From Pelomonas caseinilytica (GTDB lineage: Bacteria; Pseudomonadota; Gammaproteobacteria; Burkholderiales; Burkholderiaceae_C), in assembly GCF_021353235.1 (NCBI RefSeq), contig NZ_JAJTWT010000003.1, positions 372,001-436,000 on the forward strand: a stretch of DNA of 64,000 nt, written 5' to 3'. Both the position numbers and the translations under genes were made by a program. The notes beneath the pieces were generated by a model. That model was not told the DNA's origin and did no database searches. It saw only the letters and a list, made by a program, of their open reading frames with translations. Positions 63,987 to 64,000 of the stretch are shown in pieces (within the stretch, counting starts at the first letter, position 1; every line of letters begins with the position of its first letter).

Positions 63987-64000
63987 AGTCATCGCGCTTG

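Overview
The window looks like chromosomal DNA of a very high-GC betaproteobacterium, most likely a Burkholderiales member of the Roseateles/Mitsuaria/Rubrivivax kind. That placement is inferred from gene content: two PEP-CTERM proteins, system II cytochrome c maturation (ResB/CcsB), a B12-dependent ribonucleotide reductase, a CIRCE-controlled groES-groEL pair with a GGM-rich GroEL tail, a DUF1631 protein and the codon bias. I see no phage, transposase, CRISPR array, rRNA or tRNA. Nearly all sequence is ordinary coding DNA, and most long opposite-frame ORFs are high-GC shadows.

Layout. 1-2.5 kb: start of a biotin carboxylase, a POT-like transporter and an H-NS-like protein. 2.7-7.9 kb: an orphan sugar-type binding protein and nrdJ, which carries a 374-residue intein placed directly before the predicted catalytic cysteine. 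8-9.6 kb: an EipA-like lipid/envelope protein, an unknown helical protein and a PilZ protein that seems to start at ATC. 9.6-12.6 kb: a LytS/LytTR operon with a second, apparently kinase-dead LytS paralogue. 12.6-13.35 kb: a large non-coding palindromic repeat. 13.4-16.3 kb: a flavodoxin-fold quinone reductase and a molybdopterin oxidoreductase. 16.4-20.4 kb: an HD-GYP response regulator, a second response regulator and a soluble PAS histidine kinase. 20.5-22.5 kb: a class I cyclic-di-GMP riboswitch in front of an S53 (sedolisin) lipoprotein protease. 22.5-27.5 kb: an OmpR/EnvZ-type pair and small secreted or membrane proteins. 27.6-33.3 kb: a DctSR two-component system divergent from a dctPQM TRAP transporter.

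33.3-38.4 kb: an SRPBCC/GyrI-like protein, then a NasT-type ANTAR regulator whose gene directly precedes a leader with two ANTAR-type hexaloop hairpins and a nitrate-type ABC transporter (nrtA, nrtB, ATPase). 38.4-43.5 kb: a second copy of the palindromic repeat, an S8 protease with PKD-like repeats and a GlyGly-CTERM-like tail, a LysE exporter divergent from an Lrp/AsnC regulator, and an orphan amino-acid-type binding protein. 43.6-52 kb: a membrane diguanylate cyclase, DinB, a fused indolepyruvate ferredoxin oxidoreductase divergent from an Lrp regulator, and a GAF-GGDEF protein. 52-58.9 kb: ccsB, resB, cytochrome c4, engB and DUF1631. 59-64 kb: a MipA-like outer membrane protein, groEL, groES, a PEP-CTERM protein and a LysR regulator.

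Two themes connect the genes. One is cyclic-di-GMP: two GGDEF proteins with I-sites, an HD-GYP variant, a PilZ protein and a c-di-GMP riboswitch driving a secreted protease. The other is sensing coupled to nutrient uptake: DctSR with DctPQM for C4-dicarboxylates, and NasT with NrtABC for nitrate through RNA anti-termination. The most unusual items are the NrdJ intein ending in Gly-Gln, the ATC start, the pseudokinase LytS partner, the riboswitch-protease pairing and the large palindromic element.
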